The position numbers and the translations under genes are program-made. Positions 29,960-39,374 of a stretch of 64,000 nucleotides of DNA are shown in pieces. The stretch comes from a virus: the IMG/VR virus record IMGVR_UViG_3300002144_000620, positions 89,962 to 153,961 of that record. One strand, written 5' to 3'. The number at the start of each line of letters is the position of its first letter. Positions within the stretch are counted from its first letter, which is position 1. The notes under the pieces were generated by a model. The model saw only the letters and a program-made list of their open reading frames with translations. It searched no databases and was not told the origin of the DNA.

Positions 29960-32683
29960 ATGAGCTATATAATTAAAAAAAATGATGCGTTGGTTAACGT
30001 AAAATTGACAACACAGGGCAGAAGAAATTTAGCGGCTGGTAATTTAACATTTACAAATTTTATCTTAGGTGATAGTGAAATGGATTACTCGAGTGACGAT
30101 AAACCTGGTGTTAATATATTAAGACCATCGGATAATCAAATAGGGTTAAGCTACCCAATAGGTGCTACGAGTAACTTAGATATAATAAGACCCATAACTA
30201 TAGTAAACTCAATACCAAATGAGGTTTATGCGAAAGCTAAAGAACGAGGTTTTTTTAACTACACAGGTACAACAAAACCAGAACAAACATTATGTAGTTT
30301 ATATAATATAACTGGTACAACAAACGGTACTACAGACACAATATCTTTTAACTACACAAGTAATAGTCAAAAAAATGAAACGTATATTGATTTAAAACCA
30401 GGGGATTTTGTTTTTGTTAAATACGAAAAATATGATTACACAACTGGTACCACCTATACACAATCAGAAGAAATTACGACAAAAGCAACACAGTATTTAT
30501 GGTATATAGTTGAAACTATATCAACAGCTGATTCTGGTGATAACCAAACATTAACGGGTGTAACTAATGGTTCTACAATAACAATTACCTTAGATAGAGA
30601 ATTACCTATCGGATCAGCAAATTTAACAGCTTTTATTTATCCTGGTAAAGATACTATAAAAAATTATTATGACGAAGAGACACCAGTAGCTTACTGGCAA
30701 GGTGGTTTATTAGATTTTTCTAATAATAATACCCAATCTAACCTAGACGTACCTGTATGGAACATGAATATAATTCATATTGAAGATGTTATAGGTCTTG
30801 ATTCTGTCGATGATAAATCAAAATACGATACCATATCAAACACATATTTAGGTGCTAGTATAAATTACGGAAATTATGATACTAACTCTAAAATAGGTAT
30901 AATACACTACACAAACAATACCGTATCAAATTTCTACGGAGAAGGTTTCAAACAATCAACAATGAAACTTAAGATACCGTATTTAATGTGGCATAAAAAA
31001 CAATATACGGGCACAACTTTTAATGAGATTGGTTATACTTTTGTTACCGATACAGAACTTAAAACATTAACTTCATCCTCCTCTACAACGCAAGGGACTT
31101 TTCAGTATTACGATTTAGTTGATGAAGAAACTAACAAAAATGTTGTTGGTAAAGTTTTTATTGACGAGAAAGTTATTTTAATCGAGGATCCAGAATTATT
31201 AACTGTACTTTCATACAAAGCTAATAGGAATTGGACTTTACCAAAACCTAAACTAACCTTAACCGAACCAGGTATATGCGGAAATACTAGTACAATGGGT
31301 GTACTACAACCAGGTGAATATCTTTATGTATCTTATTTACTAGGTGATACCAATGGTATAACTGGTATGCATTGTGAGGACTACACTGTAATTACTAATT
31401 CAACTAACACACCTAAAGACGTATTATTTGAATTTAACAAAAAAACAGGAGACCCTAACTATAGTGAGTTTTCATACTTAACAGATTATGATGATACAAC
31501 TGGTTTGGGTTATAAAGTGAATCAACTACTATTATTATGGCAAAAGTCGGAAACAGTTATAAAACCAGATTCAGCCAATTGGTCTTATACTGATATGAGC
31601 AATTACCTGGGTACGAATGGGTGCGTTACAGGTGTAATGAATATTGATGGAACCAATTTTGAGCTACATGCTGACATATTTGACTATGCCACAGATTTAA
31701 TACCAACACATAGTGTTATAAACACCACTTTATTTGATGTGTTTGAGTTAGGTGATAAACCAGTTGGTGAGATAATAGTTATATATGATGGTGAGATACA
31801 AAAAGAAGCCACAGACGATACGTTATCAGATGGTACCTACTATCACCACCCCGAAGCATACGCTACTGGACCAAACGGTAAAAGTGTTATAGTATTTAGT
31901 CAAGGGTATGGTACTAATAACGACTTATTACAAATATATTATTTAATAGGTAAAAGCAATACTGCTAAAACAGTTAAACAAGTTATTAACGTACCATCCC
32001 AATCGGTTATAAATTCAAACACCAATTCTGACTCAATATACAAATCAACGATAGCACCAAATAGGGTGTCACTAAAACTAAATAAACAACCCAATAACTC
32101 TACCGTATGGTTATTTTATAAAGGTATGTTATTATCATCTAACACTTACGGTGTTTTTGTTACTAATGAAACCATTGACGATAGACGAGTAGAGTTAAAT
32201 TTTACACCAACACAAGGTAGTGAAATAACGATAATTTATCTAGATAATTCAGGATTAGGTCAAACCGTTTCAACAAACGTATTAACTAAAGATGTTATTT
32301 CAGCTCTAAGGGTTAATATTGACCAAAATATACTTGACAATAGTGAATTAGATACCTATATTTTATCAGATTACATAAATATACCAACGGTAACAGAAAC
32401 TAGTAAACACACATTCGGTGATGAAGTATTTTTTTACGGAAACATAGAGACTGACATAAAAGCAACTATATACAAAACGCAGTTAACATGTAACGTGTTA
32501 CCTAATCATTATATAACAACAACAAACCCCACATTTAATGTGGACCAAGATAAAGTTGCTTTCACTGAAATAGCTATCACTAGCGAAGATCAAACAATAG
32601 TGGCTATTGGTAAATTTTCAGAACCAATAACCAGAAAATATAATTCTGATATGTTAGTACTACAAGTAACAATAGATTTTTAA
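29960..32683 (+). CDS. Tail protein with LTxxGR N-terminal module (907 aa)
   Basis: Family unrecognised, but it has clear internal paralogy with two other proteins here. Residues about 11-43 (VNVKLTTQGRRNLAAG...FILGDSEMDY) match the starts of the proteins at 32683 and 34812. Its last ~45 residues (TEIAITSEDQTIVAIGKFSEPI) match the end of the 621-residue protein at 35064. The middle is beta-rich with many Thr/Tyr. The shared N- and C-terminal blocks suggest a common attachment interface with variable centres, as expected of fibre or adhesin subunits. It begins just after a TATATTTATA element. Confidence 0.65.
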   Translation: MSYIIKKNDALVNVKLTTQGRRNLAAGNLTFTNFILGDSEMDYSSDDKPGVNILRPSDNQIGLSYPIGATSNLDIIRPITIVNSIPNEVYAKAKERGFFNYTGTTKPEQTLCSLYNITGTTNGTTDTISFNYTSNSQKNETYIDLKPGDFVFVKYEKYDYTTGTTYTQSEEITTKATQYLWYIVETISTADSGDNQTLTGVTNGSTITITLDRELPIGSANLTAFIYPGKDTIKNYYDEETPVAYWQGGLLDFSNNNTQSNLDVPVWNMNIIHIEDVIGLDSVDDKSKYDTISNTYLGASINYGNYDTNSKIGIIHYTNNTVSNFYGEGFKQSTMKLKIPYLMWHKKQYTGTTFNEIGYTFVTDTELKTLTSSSSTTQGTFQYYDLVDEETNKNVVGKVFIDEKVILIEDPELLTVLSYKANRNWTLPKPKLTLTEPGICGNTSTMGVLQPGEYLYVSYLLGDTNGITGMHCEDYTVITNSTNTPKDVLFEFNKKTGDPNYSEFSYLTDYDDTTGLGYKVNQLLLLWQKSETVIKPDSANWSYTDMSNYLGTNGCVTGVMNIDGTNFELHADIFDYATDLIPTHSVINTTLFDVFELGDKPVGEIIVIYDGEIQKEATDDTLSDGTYYHHPEAYATGPNGKSVIVFSQGYGTNNDLLQIYYLIGKSNTAKTVKQVINVPSQSVINSNTNSDSIYKSTIAPNRVSLKLNKQPNNSTVWLFYKGMLLSSNTYGVFVTNETIDDRRVELNFTPTQGSEITIIYLDNSGLGQTVSTNVLTKDVISALRVNIDQNILDNSELDTYILSDYINIPTVTETSKHTFGDEVFFYGNIETDIKATIYKTQLTCNVLPNHYITTTNPTFNVDQDKVAFTEIAITSEDQTIVAIGKFSEPITRKYNSDMLVLQVTIDF

Positions 32684-33063
32684 TGGGCTTCTTTAAAAGA
32701 AATAAATATAGTTTTGAAATATACCTTACAGATAAGGGTAGAGAAGCTTTTGTTAATAATGGTCTTAAGAACGATGTAAAATTTTTCTCTTTAATAGACA
32801 ATACGAATTACCAACAACTAGATTTATTCGACCCAACAATCATTACGGAACAAACAGTACCAACAATAAAATACTTTGGTACTGTTGAGGTTAATAATAG
32901 TGACGAAGTTTACACACAAAACTCTAATAGAGGATCTGTGGATAACGACATTGTGTTTAAAAACGGTTTTCTAGGTGTAAGACAGGTAGCTGAAAATAAT
33001 TATATTGTTTACGAACCAGACTTGCAAGCTGATACGATAAAAATAACAACATTTAAAGACTAA
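32683..33063 (+). CDS. Small LTxxGR-module tail protein (126 aa)
   Basis: Begins MGFFKRNKYSFEIYLTDKGREAFVNNG and continues FFSLIDNTNYQQLD, the same N-terminal module as the 907-residue and 81-residue proteins nearby. The remaining ~80 residues are beta-rich. The start overlaps the upstream stop (TAATG), and the same arrangement joins it to the next gene. It is probably a minimal, module-only member that caps or adapts the larger paralogue; this is inference from shared sequence and coupling. Confidence 0.6.
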   Translation: MGFFKRNKYSFEIYLTDKGREAFVNNGLKNDVKFFSLIDNTNYQQLDLFDPTIITEQTVPTIKYFGTVEVNNSDEVYTQNSNRGSVDNDIVFKNGFLGVRQVAENNYIVYEPDLQADTIKITTFKD

Positions 33064-34106
33064 TGGCTAAACAATACAACCTTAAAGATATTAATGGGTT
33101 ACACCTTAAGTCACCTTATGATTATAATTCATATAACACTAATGGTGTTGACGCTCTAATAGAGAATTTTGATTTTTACCCGTTAAAAACTAGTGATATT
33201 AGTAACTTTATTTTTATTAACGGATCGTACAGAAATGTTTTGGAAACATCAGAATACCATAATAAAATTATGGGTAACTCTTTTATTGGTGACAATTCTT
33301 ATACAAACAAAACACACGATTTAACGTACACACAAATTAAAAAAACTAAAGAGTTAGTTAAAGGTGAAAAGTATTACGTTAAATTCGATTTTTATTTCAA
33401 TTTTGATGGTGACGCTTACGGGTTCGATATAGGGTCAACTGGGTATACAATAAACACAGATTTATATGTTGTATTAGGTAATACCAAAAGAAAACTTAAG
33501 CTATCAAATCTATACATATATGATTTTGACAACCCAACGTATTCAAACACAACAGACAACCCAATAGATGAGGGTTATAAAGACATTGAGTCTGGCAACA
33601 ACATATACTCAAGTAACGTTAATATCACGAGTGACACTATAAATATGTCTTATGTACCAGATAATAAAACGTATTCCGTGTATTATAAAGGTGTTGGTAC
33701 AGGGTTAAATCCTGTTGTAACATCAAATGTTTCGTATATTGAAGCTAATAGTTATTCAGCCAACTACGGAACCCAAGTTTATATGAGCGTATCTTCTGAT
33801 CTAGCTTATGCGTTAACATCGTTCAACGTACCAACCTTTACTTCATCCGCAAACGGTATGGTTATAGAGCTATTGGAAAATCAAGGATACGGTAGCCCAT
33901 TTAACGTTATGGACGGTGGTTACTTATTTAAAGTTACTGCTGAATTAGATACAACATCGATGGCCGAGTTTGACGCTAACATATGTAAGGGTAATAAAGA
34001 TTTTAAAATAATTGTTGATTATAACGGCACTTTCTCACAAACAATAATAACTTATGAGGACATAGCTTACAGTGTAATAGTAGGTAATGAAAATCAACAA
34101 GCTTAA
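33063..34106 (+). CDS. Unknown tail/fibre protein (347 aa)
   Basis: Unrecognised. A Tyr/Asn/Ser/Thr-rich beta protein with one strongly patterned stretch (KGEKYYVKFDFYFNFDGDAYGFDIG, then VVLGNTKRKLKLSNLYIYDFDNP) suggestive of a jelly-roll or lectin-like sandwich. No catalytic motif, no membrane segment. It is translationally coupled to the preceding LTxxGR protein and followed by another beta-rich gene. A virion surface role fits but is not demonstrated. Confidence 0.55.
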   Translation: MAKQYNLKDINGLHLKSPYDYNSYNTNGVDALIENFDFYPLKTSDISNFIFINGSYRNVLETSEYHNKIMGNSFIGDNSYTNKTHDLTYTQIKKTKELVKGEKYYVKFDFYFNFDGDAYGFDIGSTGYTINTDLYVVLGNTKRKLKLSNLYIYDFDNPTYSNTTDNPIDEGYKDIESGNNIYSSNVNITSDTINMSYVPDNKTYSVYYKGVGTGLNPVVTSNVSYIEANSYSANYGTQVYMSVSSDLAYALTSFNVPTFTSSANGMVIELLENQGYGSPFNVMDGGYLFKVTAELDTTSMAEFDANICKGNKDFKIIVDYNGTFSQTIITYEDIAYSVIVGNENQQA

Positions 34107-34118
34107 TAAAACATAGAT

Positions 34119-34724
34119 ATGCCAACAATAGTAAGTGCTAAAACTAAAGTAGTAAAAGTTATGCCGAAATTTAGTTTCGCTATACCTAAGATTAATTACT
34201 ACATGAATACACCATCAGTCAGTGTTACCAGCGAAACCGATAAGTTTCAAACACTAGAAAAGGATGGTAAATTTAATATATTAAACACAAATGCTACGGC
34301 TATATACTTTAACGATATCGTATTTAAAAGTGCCCGTATAAGGGATTCGAACTCTATATTATCAGTGTTAAAAGTAAAAACAAACTTATCTAGAACATAC
34401 GAGAATGAAAATAAATTTTACCAAGAACACACTGTTATGATTAACGGTTTTACAACTGGGTTATTAACAATTGTAAGTGAATTGGGTGTGATCGGTTCTA
34501 AAAAGATTATAATACCATTAACCAAATTAGAGTTTTCAGCTTTTTACGAGGTTAAAAATCTAGGTGTGTTAAACCAACATTACTACGGTAAAACAAGTAA
34601 TGCACCAAATAAAAGAGTTGGTATTATTGATTTTACTTTTAGTTTAAAGGCTTACTCTAACATAAGTAACAATACTGAGATAGAAGAGGATATTGTTATA
34701 ACAACAATTTTAGTTAATACGTAA
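34119..34724 (+). CDS. Unknown tail-region protein (201 aa)
   Basis: Unrecognised, beta-rich, with a basic N-terminus (SAKTKVVKVMPKFSFAIPKINYYM) and no Cys. It closes the sub-cluster that starts at 29960. After it comes an 87-base gap holding a TATATTTATA element and no gene. Likely a virion component by position only. Confidence 0.5.
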   Translation: MPTIVSAKTKVVKVMPKFSFAIPKINYYMNTPSVSVTSETDKFQTLEKDGKFNILNTNATAIYFNDIVFKSARIRDSNSILSVLKVKTNLSRTYENENKFYQEHTVMINGFTTGLLTIVSELGVIGSKKIIIPLTKLEFSAFYEVKNLGVLNQHYYGKTSNAPNKRVGIIDFTFSLKAYSNISNNTEIEEDIVITTILVNT

Positions 34725-34741
34725 AAAATTTTAATGATGGT

Positions 34742-34751
34742 TATATTTATA
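34742..34751 (+). promoter_or_regulatory. Candidate late-type promoter element TATATTTATA
   Basis: Lies in the 87-base gap between 34724 and 34812. It would give a leader of about 50 bases for the 81-residue gene, longer than at the other sites. The remainder of the gap is A/T-rich with no other visible signal. Confidence 0.4.
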
Positions 34752-34811
34752 TAATAAGTGATAATAACTTGACTTACAGAATAAAATTAATATTTTTAAA
34801 TAAAGAATAAT

Positions 34812-35057
34812 ATGGGATTTATACCACAAAACGGGAATACCGATGAAATTAAAGTTTACTTAACTGAGTTAGGTAGAAGAAGACTTTTAGAGCAGGGTTT
34901 TATACCAGCATCATTCTCAGTCTCAGACGAGGATGGTAATTATAATGCGTTATCAACTGTTGATCAGATTGTTACAGACATTACTGGTGATTATAACGAT
35001 AATGTTTACGCAATATCAAAAAACATTATAATAAAAGGTCAAATCTTAATAAAATAA
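34812..35057 (+). CDS. Stand-alone LTxxGR module protein (81 aa)
   Basis: Residues about 11-44 (DEIKVYLTELGRRRLLEQG, FSVSDEDGNY) match the N-terminal module of the 907- and 126-residue proteins. The rest is a short beta segment. It is followed six bases later by a gene whose end matches the end of the 907-residue protein. Together these two genes look like a split version of that larger paralogue, or the larger one is their fusion. I see no frameshift that would join them here: this gene ends in its own TAA and the next has its own ATG. Confidence 0.6.
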   Translation: MGFIPQNGNTDEIKVYLTELGRRRLLEQGFIPASFSVSDEDGNYNALSTVDQIVTDITGDYNDNVYAISKNIIIKGQILIK

Positions 35058-35063
35058 CATAAA

Positions 35064-36929
35064 ATGAGTGCAATATTAAAAATTAGATTACCATACTACG
35101 CTAGAACAGTGTCGACAGGTACAAATGGTATAGCTGAGTTTTTCTTTTTAGAAAAACCAAAATACGTACCAGCTTTAAACCAATCAATTGTGATTACACA
35201 CACTGAGGTTTCAACAAATTCAGGTTTAAACACAAAACTAACCAATATATCAACAAACACTGTTATAGGTAAATTCCAGGCGGCACCAGACTTAACGAAT
35301 CAATCAGCGTCTACCATTGCAGCTAACGGTGGATATTCTTTTTTGTTTTCAATAGCTTATAATGATGCTGAATTTTCTCAAGCACAATACGGTGGAACTT
35401 GTCGTGGTTATTTAGAGTACGATTACAATCCAGCTAACTACAACATACTTAAACCAGTTGAAAGTGTTGTTGTGGTTAACGAAACAATACCATTTGATTT
35501 AAGTAATGGTTTTCAGAGTCTTACACATAAATACGATTCAGGTGCTTTAACAATATCTGATGTTTTACCAGGATTTTTTGTTGGTAGACAAGATAATAAC
35601 ACTATTTTCGCCAATTTACTAAAGTCATTAAACCTACCTATAACAGAGGAAGAATATAAAAAATATAGTAGATCAGCATATGGTGTATTATCAGTAGCGT
35701 CAGCAACAGATACAGTAGCGGTAATAAAAAACGGTATTAACTACAAGTGGACCGAAATTACATCATCGTATACTGGTACAACAGATGCTTTAATTACACA
35801 TCCAACTACAGGATATACAGGTGAGCATTATGCTACAGTTATGCAAACTATTGGATCAACCGAATTTGAAACAGACAAACCGTGGAACTTACCAGTACCT
35901 AATGATATGTTTCTAATTTTTGAGGTTCCAAACAATAAGTACGGTGAGATCATTGATGGTAAAACCATTAAATTAACATTACCTTATTATTCTGGTACCG
36001 ATTCTATTGATCCAGACGAAAAACGTTTAGGTATTATGAGTTATACTGCTGTACCTGAAACTAGTATTGAAATTTACGGTACTTACAGTGAATCTGGTAT
36101 TAATAATAATTTAGATAGGAAATTATCAGAACCTAGTATAGGTGTTAATACAATAGGTGTTAGACCTGATTTAGCGACAACTAGTGCAACCACGTATGAA
36201 AGTAATGTTGTGTTATTATTCTCAGATGAGGTAGCCACGCCATCAGCTAATTTTAATAACTGGGGTGATGGATATACTGAAGTTATCAATGGTACCAAAG
36301 TGTTTTCACCAACAGCACAAGAAAAACCAACATACGACTATAAAGATGATAAATGTATAGGTGTTGCTTATTTGGATAAAGGTTTTATCGTTATCACACA
36401 CCCAACTATCGTAGATTCTTACTTTAAAAATATATTTGATGGTGATATTATCACAGCTGGTTCAACTACTGTATATAAAAACTACGATTTAATTAACGGT
36501 ATAACTGGACCAACCAGGGGTGATGTTAGAACAACATATCTTACTGGTGATACACAAGAACTTATTGTAACTAAAGATGGTACTGATTATCTTTGGGATA
36601 GCACTCAATTTATCTATACTAGTTCACAAGACTCGGTATTAGAATATAATAGTTATAATACAGAAAAGTCATTAAACATAGTTTGTTTAGCGTCTTCAGA
36701 TGAATTCTTTAAATCATCAAATGATACAGCCAAAGATTTACAGGGAATTGAACAAATAGAGGACTACGCATCGTTTAAAACAACTGATGGTGATCTTTAC
36801 CCAGTAATTATAACACAATTAGGTATACACGATTCTGATGGAAATCTATTAGCTATATGCAAACCAACACAACCAATTAAAAAATATTGGTATGATGTTG
36901 TTTCATTTAATGTAAAAATAAGGTTATAA
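35064..36929 (+). CDS. Tail protein paralogous to the C-terminus of the 907-aa protein (621 aa)
   Basis: Unrecognised at family level. The final ~45 residues (ITQLGIHDSDGNLLAICKPTQPI...) align by eye with the end of the 907-residue protein. Internal segments such as GEIIDGKTIKLTLPYY and IGVAYLDKGFIVITHPTI also have counterparts there. The protein lacks the LTxxGR module, which the preceding 81-residue gene provides separately. Beta-rich, no catalytic motif. Last gene of the tail block before DNA-processing genes resume. Confidence 0.6.
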   Translation: MSAILKIRLPYYARTVSTGTNGIAEFFFLEKPKYVPALNQSIVITHTEVSTNSGLNTKLTNISTNTVIGKFQAAPDLTNQSASTIAANGGYSFLFSIAYNDAEFSQAQYGGTCRGYLEYDYNPANYNILKPVESVVVVNETIPFDLSNGFQSLTHKYDSGALTISDVLPGFFVGRQDNNTIFANLLKSLNLPITEEEYKKYSRSAYGVLSVASATDTVAVIKNGINYKWTEITSSYTGTTDALITHPTTGYTGEHYATVMQTIGSTEFETDKPWNLPVPNDMFLIFEVPNNKYGEIIDGKTIKLTLPYYSGTDSIDPDEKRLGIMSYTAVPETSIEIYGTYSESGINNNLDRKLSEPSIGVNTIGVRPDLATTSATTYESNVVLLFSDEVATPSANFNNWGDGYTEVINGTKVFSPTAQEKPTYDYKDDKCIGVAYLDKGFIVITHPTIVDSYFKNIFDGDIITAGSTTVYKNYDLINGITGPTRGDVRTTYLTGDTQELIVTKDGTDYLWDSTQFIYTSSQDSVLEYNSYNTEKSLNIVCLASSDEFFKSSNDTAKDLQGIEQIEDYASFKTTDGDLYPVIITQLGIHDSDGNLLAICKPTQPIKKYWYDVVSFNVKIRL

Positions 36930-36939
36930 AAAATAGATT

Positions 36940-37542
36940 ATGGTATTAGAAGAGATACAAGAAGATTACTACTTACTTGGACTAGACGTTTCAACAAAGA
37001 CAATTGGAATTTCGTTATTTAATAATAAGGGTGAACTTTTGGAATTAACACATATTTCACCAAAAGCTAAACCAACACCAATATCAAAAACCGAGGAACT
37101 ACTTAAAAAAGCTGATTTATTTTTTGATTTTATCCAAAAATATAGAAACATGAATATAAAACATGTTTTAATCGAGGAACCATTACTAAGATCCAATAAT
37201 GTAAATACGGTAGGTACACTATTAAGATTTAATGGTATGGTAACTAAAATATGTTACGATACTTTACGTATTACACCTGAGTATATTAGCACTTACGAAG
37301 CCAGAAAAAATGCTTTTCCTGAATTAATGAAAATTGGTAGTAGCAAAAAAATAGTTTTATTTGGTGGTTTACCTAAAGATATTGATAAGAAAAAAATTAT
37401 ATGGGATTTAGTTAATACTAGAGAACCTCAGATTAATTGGTTCTACGATAAAAAGGGTCAATTAAAGAAAGAAAATTATGATATGTCAGATAGCTACGTT
37501 GTTGCACTTGCATACATGAAAATGAATGGTTTAGTTATTTAA
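36940..37542 (+). CDS. RuvC-like Holliday junction resolvase / RNase H-fold nuclease
   Basis: This is an RNase H-fold endonuclease expected to cut branched DNA before packaging, the role filled by T4 endonuclease VII. RuvC-type acidic residues are present: D16 in LLGLDVSTKTIGISLF, E79/E80 in VLIEEP, and D181/D184 in the C-terminal DMSDSYVVALAY helix. Length 200 suits RuvC-like phage resolvases. There is an insert around residues 120-165. It is separated from the tail block by ten bases and is followed by a strong terminator, so it may be read through from the late genes, consistent with a packaging-stage function. Confidence 0.75.
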   Translation: MVLEEIQEDYYLLGLDVSTKTIGISLFNNKGELLELTHISPKAKPTPISKTEELLKKADLFFDFIQKYRNMNIKHVLIEEPLLRSNNVNTVGTLLRFNGMVTKICYDTLRITPEYISTYEARKNAFPELMKIGSSKKIVLFGGLPKDIDKKKIIWDLVNTREPQINWFYDKKGQLKKENYDMSDSYVVALAYMKMNGLVI

Positions 37543-37563
37543 TAAATAAACTACAAACTACTT

Positions 37564-37610
37564 AATAACCCTGAATATATTAATAATATATGTTCAGGGT
37601 TATTTTTTTT
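37564..37610 (+). terminator. Rho-independent terminator
   Basis: AATAACCCTGAA (37564-37575) pairs perfectly with TTCAGGGTTATT (37593-37604), followed by T residues to 37610. It separates the tail/RuvC unit from the primase operon. Confidence 0.88.
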
Positions 37611-37629
37611 AACTATTTTACGGATAAAG

Positions 37630-37661
37630 TTTGGTTATAACTAAATGATTTATTACATTTG
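37630..37661 (+). promoter_or_regulatory. Bacteroidota-type promoter for the primase-to-sigma operon
   Basis: TTTG at 37630-37633, exactly 20 bases, then TACATTTG at 37654-37661: a full match to TTTG-N20-TAnnTTTG. The primase ATG at 37669 lies only seven bases after the box, so the mRNA would be nearly leaderless. Confidence 0.7.
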
Positions 37662-37668
37662 TCGGAGT

Positions 37669-38631
37669 ATGACAACATTTAGCCAAGATTTAGAGATTGA
37701 CAAACTAGTTTCATTACTAGAAAATTTTTTAGGCGATCCTAGAAAACACTATAGACGTAATGGTCAGATTAGTTTTGATTGTCCTAATTGCTCTGCTATG
37801 AAAGGTATTGAACATGACGGTAAAGGTAATTTAGAGATTACGTATATTAGTGGACTTTACAATTGTTGGTCATGTGGTGAATCACACGATACAAAAGGTC
37901 GTTTATCTAATCTAGTTAAAAAATATTCTGACAAAAGAACATTAAAAGAATTTTACGAACTTAAATTTAAATTCAATGAGTTTAAAACAGTTACCGAAAA
38001 ACAAGACGATTTAGTACTCCCAAAAGAATATGTTAAATTACATAATAAACAAGATAATAACCGATTTAATAGTGCTTTTAGATACCTATACAGTAGAGGT
38101 ATTAACAATAAACACATAGATAAGTACCAGATAGGTTTCTGTTTAGATGGTAAGTACCAGAATCGAATAATAATACCATCTTATGATAGTAACGATAAGT
38201 TGAATTTCTTTGTGACCAGATCAATAAACCCAAGAACAACTAAATTCAAATACCTAAATCCTAAAGCCGAAAAACAAAAATTAATCTTTAATGAGAAATT
38301 AATTGATTGGGAAAAACCAGTATTTTTAGTTGAAGGCGCTTTTGATCACATAGTGGTACCTAATAGCATACCATTACTTGGTAAAAAAATGTCTGAAAAA
38401 TTATTCAATGACTTATATTTTAAATCAAAAAATTATATTATAATTGCACTTGATCCAGATGCTATGGATGATACTACTAAAATATACAACAAATTGGATG
38501 GCGGTAGATTGTATAAAAAAATATTGGTATCAGAACTACCACAAGATATAGATATTTCGTTATATAATGAAAAATACGGACCAGATAACTTAAAGAAACT
38601 ATTACAAGCAAGTAAAAGACTCCAAGAATGA
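37669..38631 (+). CDS. 61: DnaG/gp61-like DNA primase
   Basis: Makes RNA primers with the helicase at 7450. A zinc-ribbon with C38/C41 and C66/C69 (CPNC...CWSC) is followed by a linker. A Toprim domain follows, with the VFLVEGAFDHIVV glutamate near residue 222 and the IIALDPDAMDD aspartates near 262-266. I choose the ATG at 37669. An upstream in-frame ATG at 37645 lies inside the promoter and would add eight residues unlike any primase. At 320 residues it is the size of T4 gp61 (342). It is the first gene of an operon whose members overlap by a few bases each. Confidence 0.88.
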   Translation: MTTFSQDLEIDKLVSLLENFLGDPRKHYRRNGQISFDCPNCSAMKGIEHDGKGNLEITYISGLYNCWSCGESHDTKGRLSNLVKKYSDKRTLKEFYELKFKFNEFKTVTEKQDDLVLPKEYVKLHNKQDNNRFNSAFRYLYSRGINNKHIDKYQIGFCLDGKYQNRIIIPSYDSNDKLNFFVTRSINPRTTKFKYLNPKAEKQKLIFNEKLIDWEKPVFLVEGAFDHIVVPNSIPLLGKKMSEKLFNDLYFKSKNYIIIALDPDAMDDTTKIYNKLDGGRLYKKILVSELPQDIDISLYNEKYGPDNLKKLLQASKRLQE

Positions 38632-39374
38632 TTACGTTAGATCACGCAACACACACATATAGTAATAGTAAACATCCTAGTGTAAAGTATACATCAGTTA
38701 CTACTGTTTTAGGTATGTATAAGGATAAATTTGATGAGGACTTTCACGCTAATAGAATAGCTGAAAGAAAAGGTATTAATAAAGATGACGTAATAGCCGA
38801 ATGGCGAGAAATTAACAGAATGGCCAATGAATACGGTACAGCTTTACACGAGATATGTGAACGATACTTATTGGCACCCAACAGAATGTACTCACCAAGG
38901 GACGAGTTCGAAAAATTAGTTATAAAAGAGTTAAAAAGGGTTTGCTTATCTGAAGGTTTAACTTTAAATGAGAGTAAATACTTAAAACCAGAACATATAA
39001 TGTCATTAGAGTTTAATGACAATGAAGGTGTTGCTGGTACAGCTGATATTATAGAGGACTTACCACCAGAAACATTACTATTCAACGTGTGGGATTTCAA
39101 AACGAATAAGAGATTTAATTACGAAAATAAATATGGTGAGTTCCTTCACTTCCCACTAGATCATTTAGCTCATTGTCAGTACAATGACTATACGATACAA
39201 TTATCCGTATACGCATTAATGTACGAAAGGGAAACTGGTAAGAAATTTAATCGTGGTGGTTTATTATATTGGGATAAAACAATACAGGAATTTAAATTAA
39301 TTCCAATTACATATATGAAAAAAGAAGCTGAAATGCTAATTGAACATTACAAAATGAAAAGAATGGTATTATGA
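38628..39374 (+). CDS. PD-(D/E)XK nuclease, Cas4/RecB-like
   Basis: A likely DNA exonuclease of the RecB-nuclease/Cas4 fold. Visible motifs are the YTSVTTVLG start, an EICERYL helix, GVAGTADIIEDL, the catalytic VWDFKTNKRF (D-x-K), and the QLSVYALMYERE helix with the Gln of the QxxxY motif. No Fe-S Cys cluster is present, unlike true Cas4. Length 248. It overlaps primase and gp47 by four bases each. Such nucleases often sit with gp46/gp47 in phages and may assist end resection or host DNA turnover. Confidence 0.82.
   Translation: MITLDHATHTYSNSKHPSVKYTSVTTVLGMYKDKFDEDFHANRIAERKGINKDDVIAEWREINRMANEYGTALHEICERYLLAPNRMYSPRDEFEKLVIKELKRVCLSEGLTLNESKYLKPEHIMSLEFNDNEGVAGTADIIEDLPPETLLFNVWDFKTNKRFNYENKYGEFLHFPLDHLAHCQYNDYTIQLSVYALMYERETGKKFNRGGLLYWDKTIQEFKLIPITYMKKEAEMLIEHYKMKRMVL

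Noticed and set aside
37645-37668. Upstream in-frame ATG for the primase
   Set aside because: It lies inside the TTTG/TAnnTTTG promoter and adds residues (MIYYICRS) unlike a primase start; the ATG at 37669 is preferred.
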